Part shown: piece by piece, positions 1-13,309 of the stretch | Numbering within the stretch: position 1 is the stretch's first letter | Layout: every line of letters begins with the position of its first letter | NCBI GenBank assembly: GCA_008508345.1 | Contig: QNGE01000133.1 | Span: 319,745 to 383,744, forward strand | Direction of reading: 5' to 3' | Length of the DNA stretch: 64,000 bases | Source: Paragonimus westermani | Taxonomy: Eukaryota > Platyhelminthes > Trematoda > Plagiorchiida > Troglotrematidae | Made by a program: the position numbers and the translations under genes | The notes under the pieces: model-generated | What the model was told of the DNA's origin: nothing | The model's input: the letters and a program-made list of their open reading frames with translations, nothing else | Databases searched by the model: none

Positions 1-2034
1 CGTGTATCACTCAGTTAAAAGGATTAGTTTTTTTACAATTGGAATGAGAAGACAGTCAATTCTGTATTTCGGCATAATAACTGGAAATTTTTCTATCATC
101 TGCATCAGCAAATTCACTCACTCGCCGTTCAAAGTATTTCATCACACAAAAACTGATCGCAATTTATTGGTTTTCTCAATATAACATACTTAATCTAGTG
201 CCATGTTTGCTCGCCAGGGCCATCCGAAATGATCAGATTTTTGCTACTGCGGTTTACAATCACACACAAGTGGTTGTCAATCGAGAATCTTTTTTCACTT
301 TGACCAACGTTGAACATACACAGAAGAGGTGAAACCTAACTTTTCGGACTAAGATAAGTCATTCAGAAACGTCATGGCAGCGTCGTTTTCATTAACCTTA
401 TTGGGAGTTATGTGCAACTGTTGGTTTCAGTTCCTGTATACATTTTCACGGTGCCCGTCGTTAACTGAAAAGCTACGTCTCCTTTTTGCTTACGATGTTA
501 GTCGCACTCTTTTCACTTTGTTCAGTAGTGCAGATAAATCTTCCAATACACAACTTATACCTTGGCCTCTGAGGTCAGTAAACCAATTTCTCCAACGCTC
601 AAACGCATTTGCATAACGGTTCAGAGAATGCCTTTTGTTTGTTTACTCATCGTGATTTGGCGAAGTTAGAGTGACTTATTTTCTCCTGGGGTCGTAGCAC
701 ATGCTCATCCACTCCCAGGTAATCAATCCACAAACTTGTCACACACACACACTCCGGAGTGCGTGTTACCCTAGACGAACATGCACTCACGAACGATCTG
801 TCTCCGGTGAAAAGCTTAAACGTCCCAAACCCTGGGCTTAGGAACCTTAACAAGATGAGATGCATTGCTGCAAATTAAGTGATACGCATGATTAGGCGAT
901 GTCAGTTAAGCAGTACAGTGTGCCAATTCGATGCGGAGAAACTGTTGAAACTTATGCATGTTACGTGAATTGTAGGTAATTATCAATTACGATTCAAGTG
1001 CCCTAAGGTAGCCTTAGGTAGACTTGAATTAAATATCCGAAGAATTTTGAAAGATCCACATGCTTGAATTGGTTGTGATCATGGGATGTTAAGTAAAACG
1101 AGTCGTTTCACTATGAACTGGTTCTGCAGCTCCCGCTAGCATTTTCAGCTGTGGATGATGGAGACAGAGAGAGAACAGGAAAACAGTGTTGTTGGATATT
1201 GCACTGATGAACAGTAAGGCACAATATCCACAACTTCACTCATTATCTCTCTTTAAAAATGGTTACTCGATGAGCTATTAAAAAACAAAGGTTCATGATA
1301 GGAATACAGTTGCAAACAGATCCCGGTACAGCATGTCACCCGCAAAGAAATTACTGTTATGTCCTACCAGCAAGATGCACTCATTTATCTTCAAGCTTCC
1401 AATATAAGTACAGGGATGACAAGTAAGTTTGTGACATGAATGCAAGCAGAGTGTGCTGGAATATCAATACCTTTATTATTACCTTAATTACCCTGTTGGT
1501 ATATACGAGCCATCTGCTTGTTCCTCAATCACAGGCCGAATATGCTAGCGAGTGACTGTCTAGTAAAGCACTCAAACTTGATTTTCATATACTTGTCGTA
1601 AAATGATTATCGTAACCTATACGAAACAAATCCTGGCACTATGGACACAATGAATCAGCTGGTTAGTATCTGAGGAATTATCTAACCGAGATAGTGGCTT
1701 AGAAGTCAGGGTTTATGGACAATTACTGTCAGAGGTGGTATTCCACGCGAGCTTATCCAGTGTTCCATGTGGCTCATCTTATCTGTCTTTGAACTATAGC
1801 AGACTGTCGAGTCACCAACGCTAGGGGTCTGTTGTAAAATGTCTGGAAAACGCAAGAAATCAATAGCACTCAACGTGTCTTAAAAATTTCCCACAGACAA
1901 CTTCTTGTGCAATGTGTACAAAATCAAAACCGTATGTGCATACTGAGGTAACTTTTCTGATTAATATTTGGCAGTAACGGTCTGACAGCCGCCGTATTAA
2001 AGGGAGGTCTAGGAAATCTGTCCACATAAAAAAT
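1..2034. other. Unannotated A+T-rich DNA
   Basis: I see no recognisable domain, RNA gene or long repeat here. Open frames are short (60-80 codons), occur on both strands and carry no family motif, as expected by chance at this base composition. Undetected short host exons or introns cannot be excluded. Confidence 0.5.
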
Positions 2035-2165
2035 TGAGATTTCATGGCCAAAGTGCACAAGTAACGATAAACTTCTTAAGAATAATCTGTGGTACCTTCT
2101 ACTCCGGAGCCACCTACGTTATATTCAGCTCCACACTTCGTTCGCATTCAAAACTTGACATACCG
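2035..2165 (+). repeat. Dispersed repeat, copy 1 of a pair (with 45.27-45.40 kb)
   Basis: This stretch aligns by eye with 45,268-45,395 on the same strand. Shared words include GGCCAAA near the left end and a common run around TTTGTGG/TCTGTGG followed by AC[CT]TT[CT][TC]ACTC. Both copies also translate in one plus frame to related peptides with a shared core ICGTF[YH]S followed by FS.T.R[AS]H.K, which suggests the family once encoded protein. I do not recognise the family. The alignment was made by eye without a score, so the boundaries are approximate. Confidence 0.45.
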
Positions 2166-2169
2166 ATAT

Positions 2170-5100
2170 GTCTCCCTTATCAAAAGAATTATGGAGTCCA
2201 CTGGAATTACGCAAAAACTGAACACTAGCGAAGCAATGAGGTTCATGCAAGTCTGTTTCCCAGCTCAGTTCTCAGTGTGTCACAGTTGCTTGTAACTCGT
2301 ACAATTCTCCACAGACTGGCAGACCTTTTCCACTGTGCAGGAATGAGCTCTTTTGAGGTTGTTCATTAAGAATAGCGTGCTGAATGAACGGGTCATGATT
2401 TCAGCCGGACTTCTTGTGATCAACATCTGCCTATCGTGGAGTGCATTGTCAACCTATGTGATCTAGATTGAGTCGACTGAGAGCATTGACCACTCATCGG
2501 GTCAGTACATACGTGGGTGGTGACCCTCACTGCAAGTTTCCCGTCCATTTTCTCAACTTGCATCCACAGCCACTGTTGCACCGGCGTTTGCTGTGGGCAG
2601 GTTTGCAGGCCAGTAATTTTCTCCATGGTTCTTTTTATTCACATGGATTCTCTGGTTCCTTATACTTATAAATTGTGCAACATAACTAATCCTCTAGCCC
2701 ACGGTCTGACAAGTGTTTAAACGTATATTTTGCTCTCTCTTGTAAATACTCGTAGGCATGTGATATAATGTACTATTAGATTCTGATTATCAACACTTAC
2801 CATCATGGTTATGTGCTTACAGTATGAAAAATGTCAGAGAAACGTAGGTTAACTTGTCGTACCCTGTGGGAATATGAGAGTAGAAATGTCACCGCTGGTT
2901 GAAATATTTCCACATTACCTACTTTGGACGGATTTTTGTAATAGAGAGCAGTGCTATGCGCTACACTACAGCAAAAACAAAAGACACGTAAAAGCAAGTG
3001 AACTAGCAGGCCTTAACGACTGTACCGTGTCACGTTCGTCAAGACGAAACGGCTATTGTGTTACCTGCTACAGAGGGAACGTCAAAAGTTGAGAGACATT
3101 TTTATCACACAGAAAAAACAGTGTTCTGTCATTAGTATGATCTTTTTTTTATTTATCTGACCCACTGAGGAAATGAACAACTTTGAATGATGTAGGTAGA
3201 TAGAAATAACAATTGTTCCATCTCATGAGGCTTCAAAATTTCCCTAATCGGGCACTTTTACCTTAGGAACACTTTTCCCACCAGCAGTCACTCATTGTAG
3301 CCTAGTCAGATTTCGGTTATATTTGGATACTAGCCTTTCGGTAATTTAAAGAATTTACCTTGTTACCGTACTGCGTATGTTATACACTGATATACAATAC
3401 ATGGGTGACAAAACCTATTATCAATACCTCGAACGGACACTGGGAGTGGTTTTATTTCACGTACAAGTACAGTAGAATACTACCGGAAGATTAATGTTTC
3501 GTTTTGTCACAATCTGACCCCGATTAACTCCTAGTTTGCAGTTCGACGGGCGACAGTAGTTGGTGTGAGAGTAGACATTTTAAACATGTTTTCTTCTTCT
3601 AGGCATTATTTTCTCGTTACTTTCATCGTACACATTTCCGTGAAATCGCCATCAGTAAATGGCATCTAGATAACTCACAGATGACTATGCATCTTGCTCT
3701 GGATAATAGTTCATTTTAAATTGTTTCCGTCAAAAATAGAGCTTTCTGTGCAAATAAACCATGTTGCACTTATTAAATTCTTTCGGTAATTATATAGCTT
3801 GACTCGTAAATGACTTGTTTCGTGCTTAGCGTCATAGTGTCGTCATAACTTTTATTCACTTAATACCGTAATAGTAGAGTTATATATAGCAGTAAATGGT
3901 TACAGACTACTCTCTTTGAATAGTAACAAATACCTCCTGTGTGCTGAGAATCGACTTTGCATATAGCTGTTCGACATGGTGCTATTTCTCTTGGTTTCAG
4001 AACCTATTGGCCTTTCACAGGGAGTGGTTTAAAACTGGTTTAATGTGGACGGCGGAATCCCATATTATGATGTGATTATCGGTAACTCTTTCATCTATGT
4101 TTCTTGAATGGCAGCGGGAACAGCATCGCGTTACTGACCGCAGAACCATGTCCAGACCTTGATTAAGGTTATCATAAAAGTATTTCCTAATGTCGACACT
4201 CTGGCGTTTGATAGTAATTGAAACAACTTAATCACACTGTTACGTTTGAAACTTTCGCACTCTAGATGGATGACGCCGGAGTCTGTTAGAGAAGTCTCGA
4301 TGTCTTGCGTTGATAACTGGAGATACTGGTGATGACTGTCGAACCTAGGAGCTTGTTTGTCATAATTTGAGAGAGGTATGTTGCTTCATCCTGAATTGAT
4401 GTGCCTCAATTGTTCTCTTGCACCTGACCACCGAACAAGCGTTCAGGTTCTCACACGTCTTCCTTATCCCAGAGACCCATCCAAAAGACTTGAACATGCA
4501 AATGAAATCATACTTCGGACGGTACACCACTTGAAACGTGGAAATGAAACTCTGTCAATAATGATAAAATTGACATGAGATTGTTCTGTCCTTCATCGGA
4601 TTTCATACATGGGCAGAGTGTCGATTACAAGGTGAGAATTTCAATCACCGTCGATGCTGTGATTTTAAACTGGGCCTGCTATTGTCGTCAGCTGGGGCGC
4701 ACGCTTTCTGCTGAGATTGTCACGATAAAACCACACTGCTGAGACCACTGAAGTTGATATGGATGGATAAGCTGCTGAGTGTGGCTGTCTTTGAAAGTGT
4801 GCACGAGACAGCCAGATCGAAGAAAATGAAAGTTAGACAGACGAATGTGAGAATTAAAAGCGAATTAATGAAAAGAATCCAGTTGGACGCGGGTGTGCAC
4901 CAGCATTTCGACAACTGAGAAATACAATGTACCATACAACCTCGTTCTCGGTTAATAATCTTCAGATCGAATAATTTCGTATTTGTACTCCAATCTCAGG
5001 AGGGATTCGTTAATGGGGTAAACAGAAAACAGGTAGGCTGATGCGGCCAGTCAAATCAATGTCAAGTTGCAATTCTGACACAAGTCAAACAGTGGTTCTT

Positions 5101-8100
5101 GACAGAGTTACAGGAAAATTTCATCGTCCGAATGAAACCTTTTGGACACATCTGAGTTCGTTGTAAAGACCAATTTCAATGGTTTCAACTGTGAACAGAA
5201 ATCTGTCTCGGCTGGATAGGCAAACCGCCTTCATTACACTGACAGCCTCATCAGTATATTGCTGTTAGTTGAATTCGTTGTTTCACTGTTAATCCAGACA
5301 GTGTAACGTACACGGATCCGTCCAGAAAACCACTCTATCGTGTGACCAGCATAGCTGGTTTTGCGAAAACCAATGGAACAGGGAAACAAACAGGAATGGA
5401 ACTAACATAAACCAATAGTTTTCGATGCATGGTATTCAGGGTCGATTGAAAAACAGTTCACCAATGATGTGACCAAGAAAATTGGCTAGTGAAAGGTTAT
5501 CCACAGGGGTTCAATTACACCGCACGATTTTGATGTCTTAGGAAAGGCCAGTTTTTTGTTAGCCAGTGCTACCCCAGCGGTCACCACAATCTTCCACGGT
5601 GTGCTTTTGGTTATATTGACCTCTGACTGGTTTATTTGTCACAGTCATGAAGTTATGCCGCGCCTTCTGTTATAATCGGCTAAAAAAGGCCGGATCGCCA
5701 CTGTGGACTTCCAACAACCCGATTCTGTGATCTACGCAACCTGTCATTAAGATAAACACCAACTTTCTGAGCACCTGCTGGAGGGAAACCCTGACACCAC
5801 AGTATTCCGCATGCAAGTTCGCCTTAAAACTGCTTCAGGACAAGCCAGTGGTATTCGCTATCTATTCTACCTTCCCTCTTCAAACTTTAACAACCTAACG
5901 ATTTATATCAGTGCAGTTTTTGACGGATATTTCCACAAAAGAGTTAATTAGTACCCCAGTCATCTCAAATCACATGTCAACTCCACTCGAATTCACGACT
6001 CACGTCTGCACTGTAATCTTTCATTGGTAAGTTTTGGCGCAATGTTTTCTTTGGTCAGTAGTGTTTGTGAGTCGATGTTCCGACATTTTCGTTTGAGGCC
6101 TAGTATCAGCCAAAAACCACCAAGTTAGTATTATCCAGAAAACAATCAGAAAAGATTCCATTGCATGTGCTGGTGAACGACTAACATGCCAAAGACCAAA
6201 ATCTTTTAGGAAGCATTCAGATTGACAATTTCTGAGAGCCCTTTGTACATACATGTGCCAAACAGGCAGACATCCGAAAGCGCATCGGACGAAACGATCT
6301 CTGCTTAGACCCACAGCAGTTCGCTAATATGAAAGGATTTCTCCGTGAGTGTACAGTTAAACAATACCTTATGGGTGTTATCTAGGTCAAAATCTAACAT
6401 AGCTTGTATATGTAATGATTCTGAAAATAGTGAAGGCAAAATTTCGGAACTCTGAATGCGATCTAGTCAACTGTTCCGATCACCGCCTCAAGGACGTCTA
6501 TCGTTCATGTGCTTTGTTCACGGCACCGATAGGAACTGATATCTGATAACCACCACATAAAGACACTCTTGATGCATGTTCATACACACAGACTAGCTGC
6601 GTACGTAGACACACAGCATAGCCGTGATGCTCCGCGCATCACCAAGTTGTAGATTTTGTCTGGGTAGGTGCAAAGTTTATGGTCTAGATATATGGAACAT
6701 GTGATAATACACGTAGTATCCACCACGACATTCACACACAAGCACACCAAACTAACGGAGTAACACGTTGTGCGTAATCACATGATCGGCGTGTTTATCA
6801 AACGCGCTAGCTTGAATGAAGGCCACCTTCAACTCATAATGAGACGGAAAGCGTTGTCTACTGAAAACCGGTAGTCTGTAAACCAGATTAATTTAAACCG
6901 TCTGAATAGGCAAACGTGCAACTAAGGGATGCAATTTTGCTAGAAAATGTCTGTTCCCCGACACTGGGGTACACGTGACTGAAAAAATATAAATTGCCTG
7001 GGGCAGAACTGGAGGTTTGGACTTGCCGAATAGCTTCCTGTAAACCACAGCAATAGTATAGTAGCAAAAATTACGACTATATGGTGTCTGACTGGAATGT
7101 ACAAAATGATCATTTTCAGTTGTTTTTCCACCCTGAAGTATTGTTAAAAACTAGTGGAATGCTATTTACAAACTTATGCTACCGCAAGCGGCGTTCACAG
7201 CCGGTAATCTGGGCTTTTGAGCTAATCATACAGAACTGAATCGATGGTTTCCTCCGTAAATCTGAGAACGTTTAGTGAAGTGGCGTGACATACTTTTCAT
7301 AGGAACAGTTTGTTCATCATTCGCAGTCGTGATTCCTGAAATTGTGACAAGGTCAATGGGTGTTTCGGCTTCGTTTGGCAACTGTACACTTCAGGTGCTC
7401 AAAATCCACAGTATGAGTTATAACAAAAATAAACAGGTGTTCAAATTGCGGTCACTGTAAAAAAGGCCTAATTTCCAACTGAGATTACTATGGAGAGGAG
7501 AGAATGACGTATGATTTGGACTACAAAACTATTTTTGTGAGCAGGGAAAACGAGCGGCGCAGAGATTGTTTATTCAGCGACTGGAAACATATAGCATATA
7601 TGCATTGACGGTTCAATGAACGCAAACACTCACTTGATTATGGCTCCTTTATTAGTAAGAAACACCATTGGAAAATTCGTGCGTGTAAAAGGTCGCTAAT
7701 TGCTTGGTTGTTATTCAAGCTTCTTCCATTTATTCCATTTACTTCATTGATTCGGTGTGTACGTAGTATGGCGCAATCACTCAAGTGTGTCTCCACTAAC
7801 TCACACTTGTGCGTTCAATGGCTTCCCTACTAGTAACTCCCTTGTCCACTTTTTAGTGGGATATCTGCTGATTTGGTAGCTCGAACCGTGACTTCTCCCT
7901 TGCGCTTTAAAGCAAGGGTCGGTGGGCCAGCGGAATCATTTTATACACACCTTATCCTACAGTTATTTTTTGCCCGCTAACCGTTCATTCATTGTGTGAC
8001 TGTTTCACTCGGATAAGCGTTTTAATCTGTGGCACTATGGCATCGTGTAGACTTTTTCGATGCCTACTCAATTCAGACAGATCTGGAACTGTTCACTTTC

Positions 8101-9960
8101 TAGGCAAGGGCTTTGATGGTTAACACGCCCAGTGAGATCACACGATCTGCAGTGATATGTTCCATCAGGATGGCACACGTATGCGCAGCCAGCCGCTTTG
8201 ATCAACCATCAACACTAACCAACACTGTACATGTTGAAACAAGTGGTTAATGGGAAAGAACAACCTTATCCTTTGATCATAGTTCCTCAGTTTTACTGAC
8301 CAAATTTGGTTGAATCGCGTTTTCTATTTCCACCTGTCATTTCAATTCAGAAGCTGATATTATCGGCACACCAGAATATAATGGTGACGCCATCATTCAC
8401 CTCTAATAAGAAAGTGGACTGCTTCAACATTTTATAGGTTCGGCGGTATTTCGTTAATGTAATTTCTTTTCAAGCGTTTCCCTTAACTCCACTAGTTTTA
8501 CAGGCAAGTTTATGCCCTTTCACGGTTGACACACATAAGTCTTAGAAGTGTTCAAATGTAACATTGATAAATATGTTCTCAATGCTTTCATTTTCAAAAG
8601 TCCTTCTTTCTCCAGAGGTTGCGCTCTAGCCAAAGTTTGTATGGCCCTTCAAACCGTCTTATTCTCCTTCCGCGCCACTGGTAACTGTCTTGGGTTGTGA
8701 ATCAGTTCAATATAGTCTACCCTAACAATTTCCTCGAGGATCCTATCCAGTTGTTACGCCCAGAAGAGAAGGTCAGAAAAGCGTACCAAGAGGAAGATAT
8801 TTTTAAATTCATGTTTTTTCGTCCTCAAGACGCAACTCCCAAGCATTTCTCGATTGTCTTCTGCCAAATTCAAAAATTTCAAAGCATGTGGTCACTCTGT
8901 ACGAGAACTTCGGCAGACAAATAAAATCATTATTTTTCCATAACTCAAACAATCGCGAAATATTCATTTGCTGTCGTTAGATAGTTGAATTTGGCACGGG
9001 TTGAAATCTGAGTGGCATGTTCTATGATCTATGTTTCTTGTTGTAGCATCCTTCCAAACTCCGCGTCACTTACATCAGCTGCAAAGGTTGAGCTCCGTTT
9101 AGCCAACTGCCAGCTCAGTTTATTTTGCCTCTTCTACGTCAGCTGCCGGATATTACAAAGACGTGATCGGCTATTTTTAACCAGCGAATCCAGCTAGGCA
9201 TAAAAATAAAGTTTCACAATAGGGATGAAGTTTTCAAAGGAGAACCCATAGAAGTTGACGTGATTATGGAATTGCTTCAGTGCCCTCCTGGATGTAGGAG
9301 ATAGATCTACTTCAGTTGACACCAGCCTCCCCACCATCGGATGGACTTCGTCCTGACCGACCTTATGATTAACTGATACCACTCTTTAATTTACCAGATG
9401 AACTCTAATCCGCTGACCTGTAAGCTTGTACACTCTATCTTCTACAGTACGGCCGAAACACGCATTAAGAGTCTTGCCAACTCAGTAATATGGATGATGA
9501 TATCCCATCCGTGAATAACAGTATTGGATAAGCCGTCCAAAACTTTGCTCACCAGCCTTCTGTATGCTAATGTGGCACCTTGCGGCCGAAGTGGTGCAGA
9601 TTGCAACCGCGGTTTCGCCCAACAGGGGTGCTGTTCTGTTCCCTAGACGGTTACATGTTCCGTAGTTGCCAGTATCTTGACCACAAGTCCAACTATCTGA
9701 ATATTTTCACTTCCTGCAACTCATCGAAACTTTATGACGCCGCTGAGACAGTGAAAACTGTACTGGATGTAACTTCACTGGGATTTCGGAAAATAACGCA
9801 AACAATTATTGTCAAAACGTGACTGCATCATTAGCCAACCAGGCGTCAGACTATCTGGAGTCGTTTGATACGCTGTGATAAACACCTAGCTAACATTTGT
9901 ACTCTGTAATCGCTCAGCTGGAGAAGAAGTATATGCAATGGTGCGGATTAGCTGGGTAAA
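2170..9960. other. Unannotated DNA, no gene recognised
   Basis: No transposon domain, tRNA or long tandem repeat was found in this 7.8 kb. A few open frames (for example 6,021-6,314 minus with a hydrophobic stretch, 8,697-8,924 plus, 9,194-9,382 minus) have no recognisable motif and no visible splice context. They are as likely to be chance frames as exons. Confidence 0.45.
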
Positions 9961-9961
9961 A

Positions 9962-10067
9962 AACCGCTAACAGTTTGCCCCTTTTCGACTGAACATATTC
10001 AAGTCATCAAACATCAGCCTTTTCCATCGCAACTGATTGTTTCAAAAGGGGCGGTTTCTTAGCGGTT
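9962..10067. repeat. 24-bp inverted repeat, MITE-like or hairpin
   Basis: The arm at 9,962-9,985 and the reverse complement of 10,044-10,067 agree at about 20 of 24 positions. The outermost nine bases AACCGCTAA and the innermost CCCCTTTT match exactly. Arms are separated by about 58 bp. The small size and lack of coding sequence fit either a miniature inverted-repeat element or a simple stem-loop. No target-site duplication could be established. Confidence 0.6.
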
Positions 10068-10069
10068 AC

Positions 10070-12190
10070 CGCCTAACATTTGGGTACAGCTCCCCTTACA
10101 CTGGTAACTGCCTCCACTCTCTAATCAGGGCACATAACTTCACATTTTGATGGGTGCGTGTCCCAGCTGTAATGTTAGAGTCTTTGTTGATAATGCGATT
10201 TATCCTACCCAAACCGTGTTCACTAGGATTACGATCAAGGGATCGAGGTACGGGGAGCACGGTTCGGCCTTTATGACATCAACAAGGCCTTCAATACCCA
10301 ACGGAATTGTGAATTTGCTTTGTGAAAGGGATAGCTTTATCACATATTTTCCTAGAGTTTATTAGTCGACTTATAACTAAGGATGATCACCTTGGATTTT
10401 TCAGTGATCTGAATGGGTCCTTTCATATGGATTGACTCATCGTTGTCTTGAACTACAGGTAAAATCAAAAGTGACCTAAATTGACCACCATTTTCTCGTT
10501 ACACCCTAGTACGACCATCTTGTATGTACAAGCTGAAGCGCGTTGGTACAGACCGCCGTTGTCTGTTATCACAGAGTTCAAGTGTAGTGTCGCATGATCT
10601 GCGACAGTCACGGTTGTTAGTGCTTTTGCGGCAGCACTTGAAGACTAATCACTTCTCATGGATTCTACTACACTACAGAAGCGCTAGATCAAAATGGCGT
10701 TCAAATCGTTCTAAACGGTTTGACGCTAAATGTGAATACTTGGTGCGGTCATCTTTTCCTTCAGAGACTCCTCTCTGTTCTCTTTCCTCTACATCTCTTG
10801 TTTTAAGTTACAAAGTACCATAATACTCACCTCTACACTGCGGTACCCTAAATTAAAACTGCGACAACCCATTGCCACTACTTTCCCAGTTAAACCCTGC
10901 CAGTGGTAGGCCAGGTCCAGTTGATAGTCTTTTCTCCTGTAGCTATCCAGTCAAAAGGCGGCAATCGACTTGGTTCGCTGTTCAATCACAAAAGTATAAG
11001 TTTAATGTGATGCCACATCGCGGATGACTGCAAACTAGAATGAAACAATGAAGGACAAAAAGTACACATGTAACGGAGGCAAGCCGTACTATTTCACAGA
11101 CACGCGGAAGGCAGCGCATGTTTCAGTCTCCAGGTTGCAATATCTGATGTCAGCAAACTTTCGTCGACAGGCGGTCATAAGAACTACTCTATCGGTGATC
11201 ATTAACACCTTGAACAAGCCTTCTAACTAAATAGTCTATGCCGCAACCAAAAGTATACTATTCAATAAAAAGAATTAGCAACTGGTAACAAGATAGCATG
11301 ATAATATACATGCGGAGCCGGTAGCTCAGATAGAGACACCGAGTCATACTGTGTTATCACAATGTACAGGTGGTCAGACGGCCACAATCATAACTTATGA
11401 GATGTGAGGCGGTCAGACTTTCAAGATCAGTCGTGGACAATCAAAGCGCGGTCAAAAACGTGGCTGGTTTAGCGGTGCATATGAAACAATATTACACAAG
11501 ACAGCAGAAATGCTGAACCCGGAAGACAAAGACCAAAGTGCGTATTCCTTAACTTCCGACCTGACCTAACCACCAAACTGCTGGTTTAATTATAGCCATG
11601 TAAAGACGAGAAAATCTATACAAATGAGCATGAAGTCCTATGGAATCTTACGCCAAAGCTGACTTTGGATTCCTGCTCTTCCGAGTTATTTTCAATTAAA
11701 CCCTAACACAGTCCACATATGGGAAAGAACCATTGTTTTACAGGGCACAGTATAAGCAACTGCACACTGAAGAAGTTCAGTGACAACCAAATATATTCAT
11801 TTGCTTGCTGTGTTCACTTAAGCATCGGCCGTGAATGCTACAGGAGTATTTATGTTTCTTTTTTCGCCTAAGAGCTGAATTTCGCTGAGCACCCATCTAC
11901 ACAGAGTACATGAAGCAATCTGTAGTTGCTATACATCAGCTGTGCCTTAATACAAACTAGTTGTATGATTAGTGCATTGCCGTTTGTGTCTCATTTTCAA
12001 CATCGGCTTCGGCTGTATTGGAAATTGACGAAATTCACGTCCAGCGTCACATGTAAACCGTCAGTGGATGATAGCAGATTGCTCTTCTTCGGCTGATATC
12101 ACATTCCAGAATCAATCTTGCTAACGAACTGATGTGTTCTGTAGACGTTCAATTACTATTCACGCTACATGAAACGATTGACTAGAATTG
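10070..12190. other. Unannotated DNA between the inverted repeat and the first PLE
   Basis: No motif-bearing frame was found. A short A-box-like string near 11,316-11,330 (GTAGCTCAGATAGAG) has no matching B box or acceptor stem, so it is not called as a tRNA. The right end may contain the decayed 5' part of the neighbouring Penelope-like element, but I could not trace its RT fingers there. Confidence 0.4.
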
Positions 12191-12446
12191 TGAGCTCGTT
12201 GAAATAAGTCACAATTCGTTGCCGTTTTCTACCGACGTACTGAAGGAAACTTTGCTGCTCTGTACTACGAATGTCAGTTTTCATTTTCTCAAACAGTCCT
12301 ACCGTCAGATAAATGGAATATCCATGGGAAGTCCACTAGCTCCAATCCTTGCTTAAAAAATGAGCAGAAGCTAGCTACGGAGATAAGAAAATTGTCATAT
12401 TGCAAGCGTTACGTCGATTACACTAATATTCAGTTGATTTAACTAG

Positions 12447-12755
12447 ATGATAGATAACCTGGTGCAACGTCTAGGTAGTTGTCATCCTAATCTGAAGGTC
12501 ACTTATGAATTTGAGGTCAGCAACTGCCTGCCATTTCGAGATGTCCTAATAAGTCGTCAGGAAGATGGAACTGTACAGGAAATCAACGTGGTCAGGTCAA
12601 TACCTAAACTACAACAGCTTCACACTGGTTCAATACAGACGAACACTAGTCAATACTCTGTTCACACGAGCAAGACAAATATGTACACACGACAGTTTTG
12701 CAGAAGAACTAGATTTGATTACTTCTGTCCTACACTCAGATGTTTACCCCCATAA
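12447..12755 (+). pseudogene. PLE-A RT palm/thumb segment
   Basis: This open stretch follows the degenerate YVDY motif. Residues about 17-45 carry the pattern NLKVTYEFEVSNCLPFRDVL, typical of the PLE RT just downstream of its catalytic box, where an acidic beta strand leads to a LPFLDV-type motif. After the segment EDGTVQ the frame slips: the expected continuation (YRKSTWSGQYLNYNSFT) is in the next frame at about 12,570-12,625. This indicates a 1-bp indel. It cannot make a functional enzyme. Confidence 0.75.
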
Positions 12756-13021
12756 TGTTCATAGAAAGACACAGTAGACAAACAGTGCCACCCGTAGAGT
12801 TGGTCACTGTGGAGAAAAAGAGGGGCAGCATAGAGCTGTCTTTCAAGGATGATAATATCATGCATCAAACAACACAGCGATTGAGAAATTCAGTTGGGCG
12901 AACGTTCAGTGCAGCTGAACTCTGTGTAATCGTCCGTACTCAGAAGTTACCAGTGCCTTTCAATCAAAGGAGATCAGCCTATTGGTGCCGCTTCACATTG
13001 TGTTTACCAGTTTGTATGTAA
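12740..13021 (+). pseudogene. PLE-A linker and broken GIY-YIG start
   Basis: The frame starts in MFIERHSR and continues through TTQRLRNSVGRTFSAAEL, a linker segment seen between RT and endonuclease in related PLE remnants of this window. Near 12,985 the true continuation (CVYQFVCNCG, the GIY-equivalent beta strand with conserved Cys residues) is in another frame. The bases that should encode the YIG strand are missing. Confidence 0.65.
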
Positions 13022-13033
13022 CTGCGGAGATGC

Positions 13034-13306
13034 TTGAGCTCCAAAATGAAAGAACATCTACCAAAATGGGTAGAAAAGTCTGTGTTACTGGAGAATGGCA
13101 ATGTTGCTGAAGCGCGTAAACAGCCAGTTTCCTCAGTCGCTAGACGCGCCCCGATCACCTGTCACGCTATCAATCCATCTCGTGCACTCAGAATCCTGTT
13201 ACGTCATTCTAACCTTAGATTCTTACGACTTGCTGAAGCAGTTGCAATAAATCGACCCAAGCCAGCTCTCTTTGATCAGAAACAAATGTTCGTGAACTTG
13301 ACTTAA
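13034..13306 (+). pseudogene. PLE-A GIY-YIG C-terminal half
   Basis: The segment starts at KMKEHLPKW, the helix that follows the YIG strand and its catalytic Arg in PLE endonucleases. It continues with VSSVARRAPITCHAIN (the conserved S.ARH...T.H stretch, slightly decayed) and ends with LRFLRLAEAVAINRPKPAL. That tail recurs in PLE copies E and F of this window. Frame is preserved to the natural-looking stop near 13,306, the probable end of the ancestral protein. Confidence 0.7.
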
Positions 13307-13309
13307 TGA

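Larger units (their letters stand above)
12200..13309 (+). mobile_element. Penelope-like retroelement remnant A (RT + GIY-YIG)
   Basis: The order of motifs is that of Penelope-like elements: RT followed by a C-terminal GIY-YIG endonuclease. RT motif B (GISMGSPLAPIL) lies near 12,311-12,346. The catalytic motif is YVDY instead of YVDD near 12,408-12,420, so the second metal-binding Asp is lost. A LPFRDVL motif follows near 12,525. After a frame change, the linker runs 12,740-12,980. The endonuclease begins with HCVYQFVCNCGDA and continues with KMKEHLPKWV, but the YIG-containing segment between them is missing and a stop sits at the junction. The C-terminal helix (LRFLRLAEAVAINRPKPAL) ends at a stop near 13,306. 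Several frames and stops show it is dead. Confidence 0.8.

Noticed and set aside
11312..11360. tRNA-like A box GTAGCTCAGATAGAG
   Set aside because: No B box or pairing acceptor stem within 100 bp.
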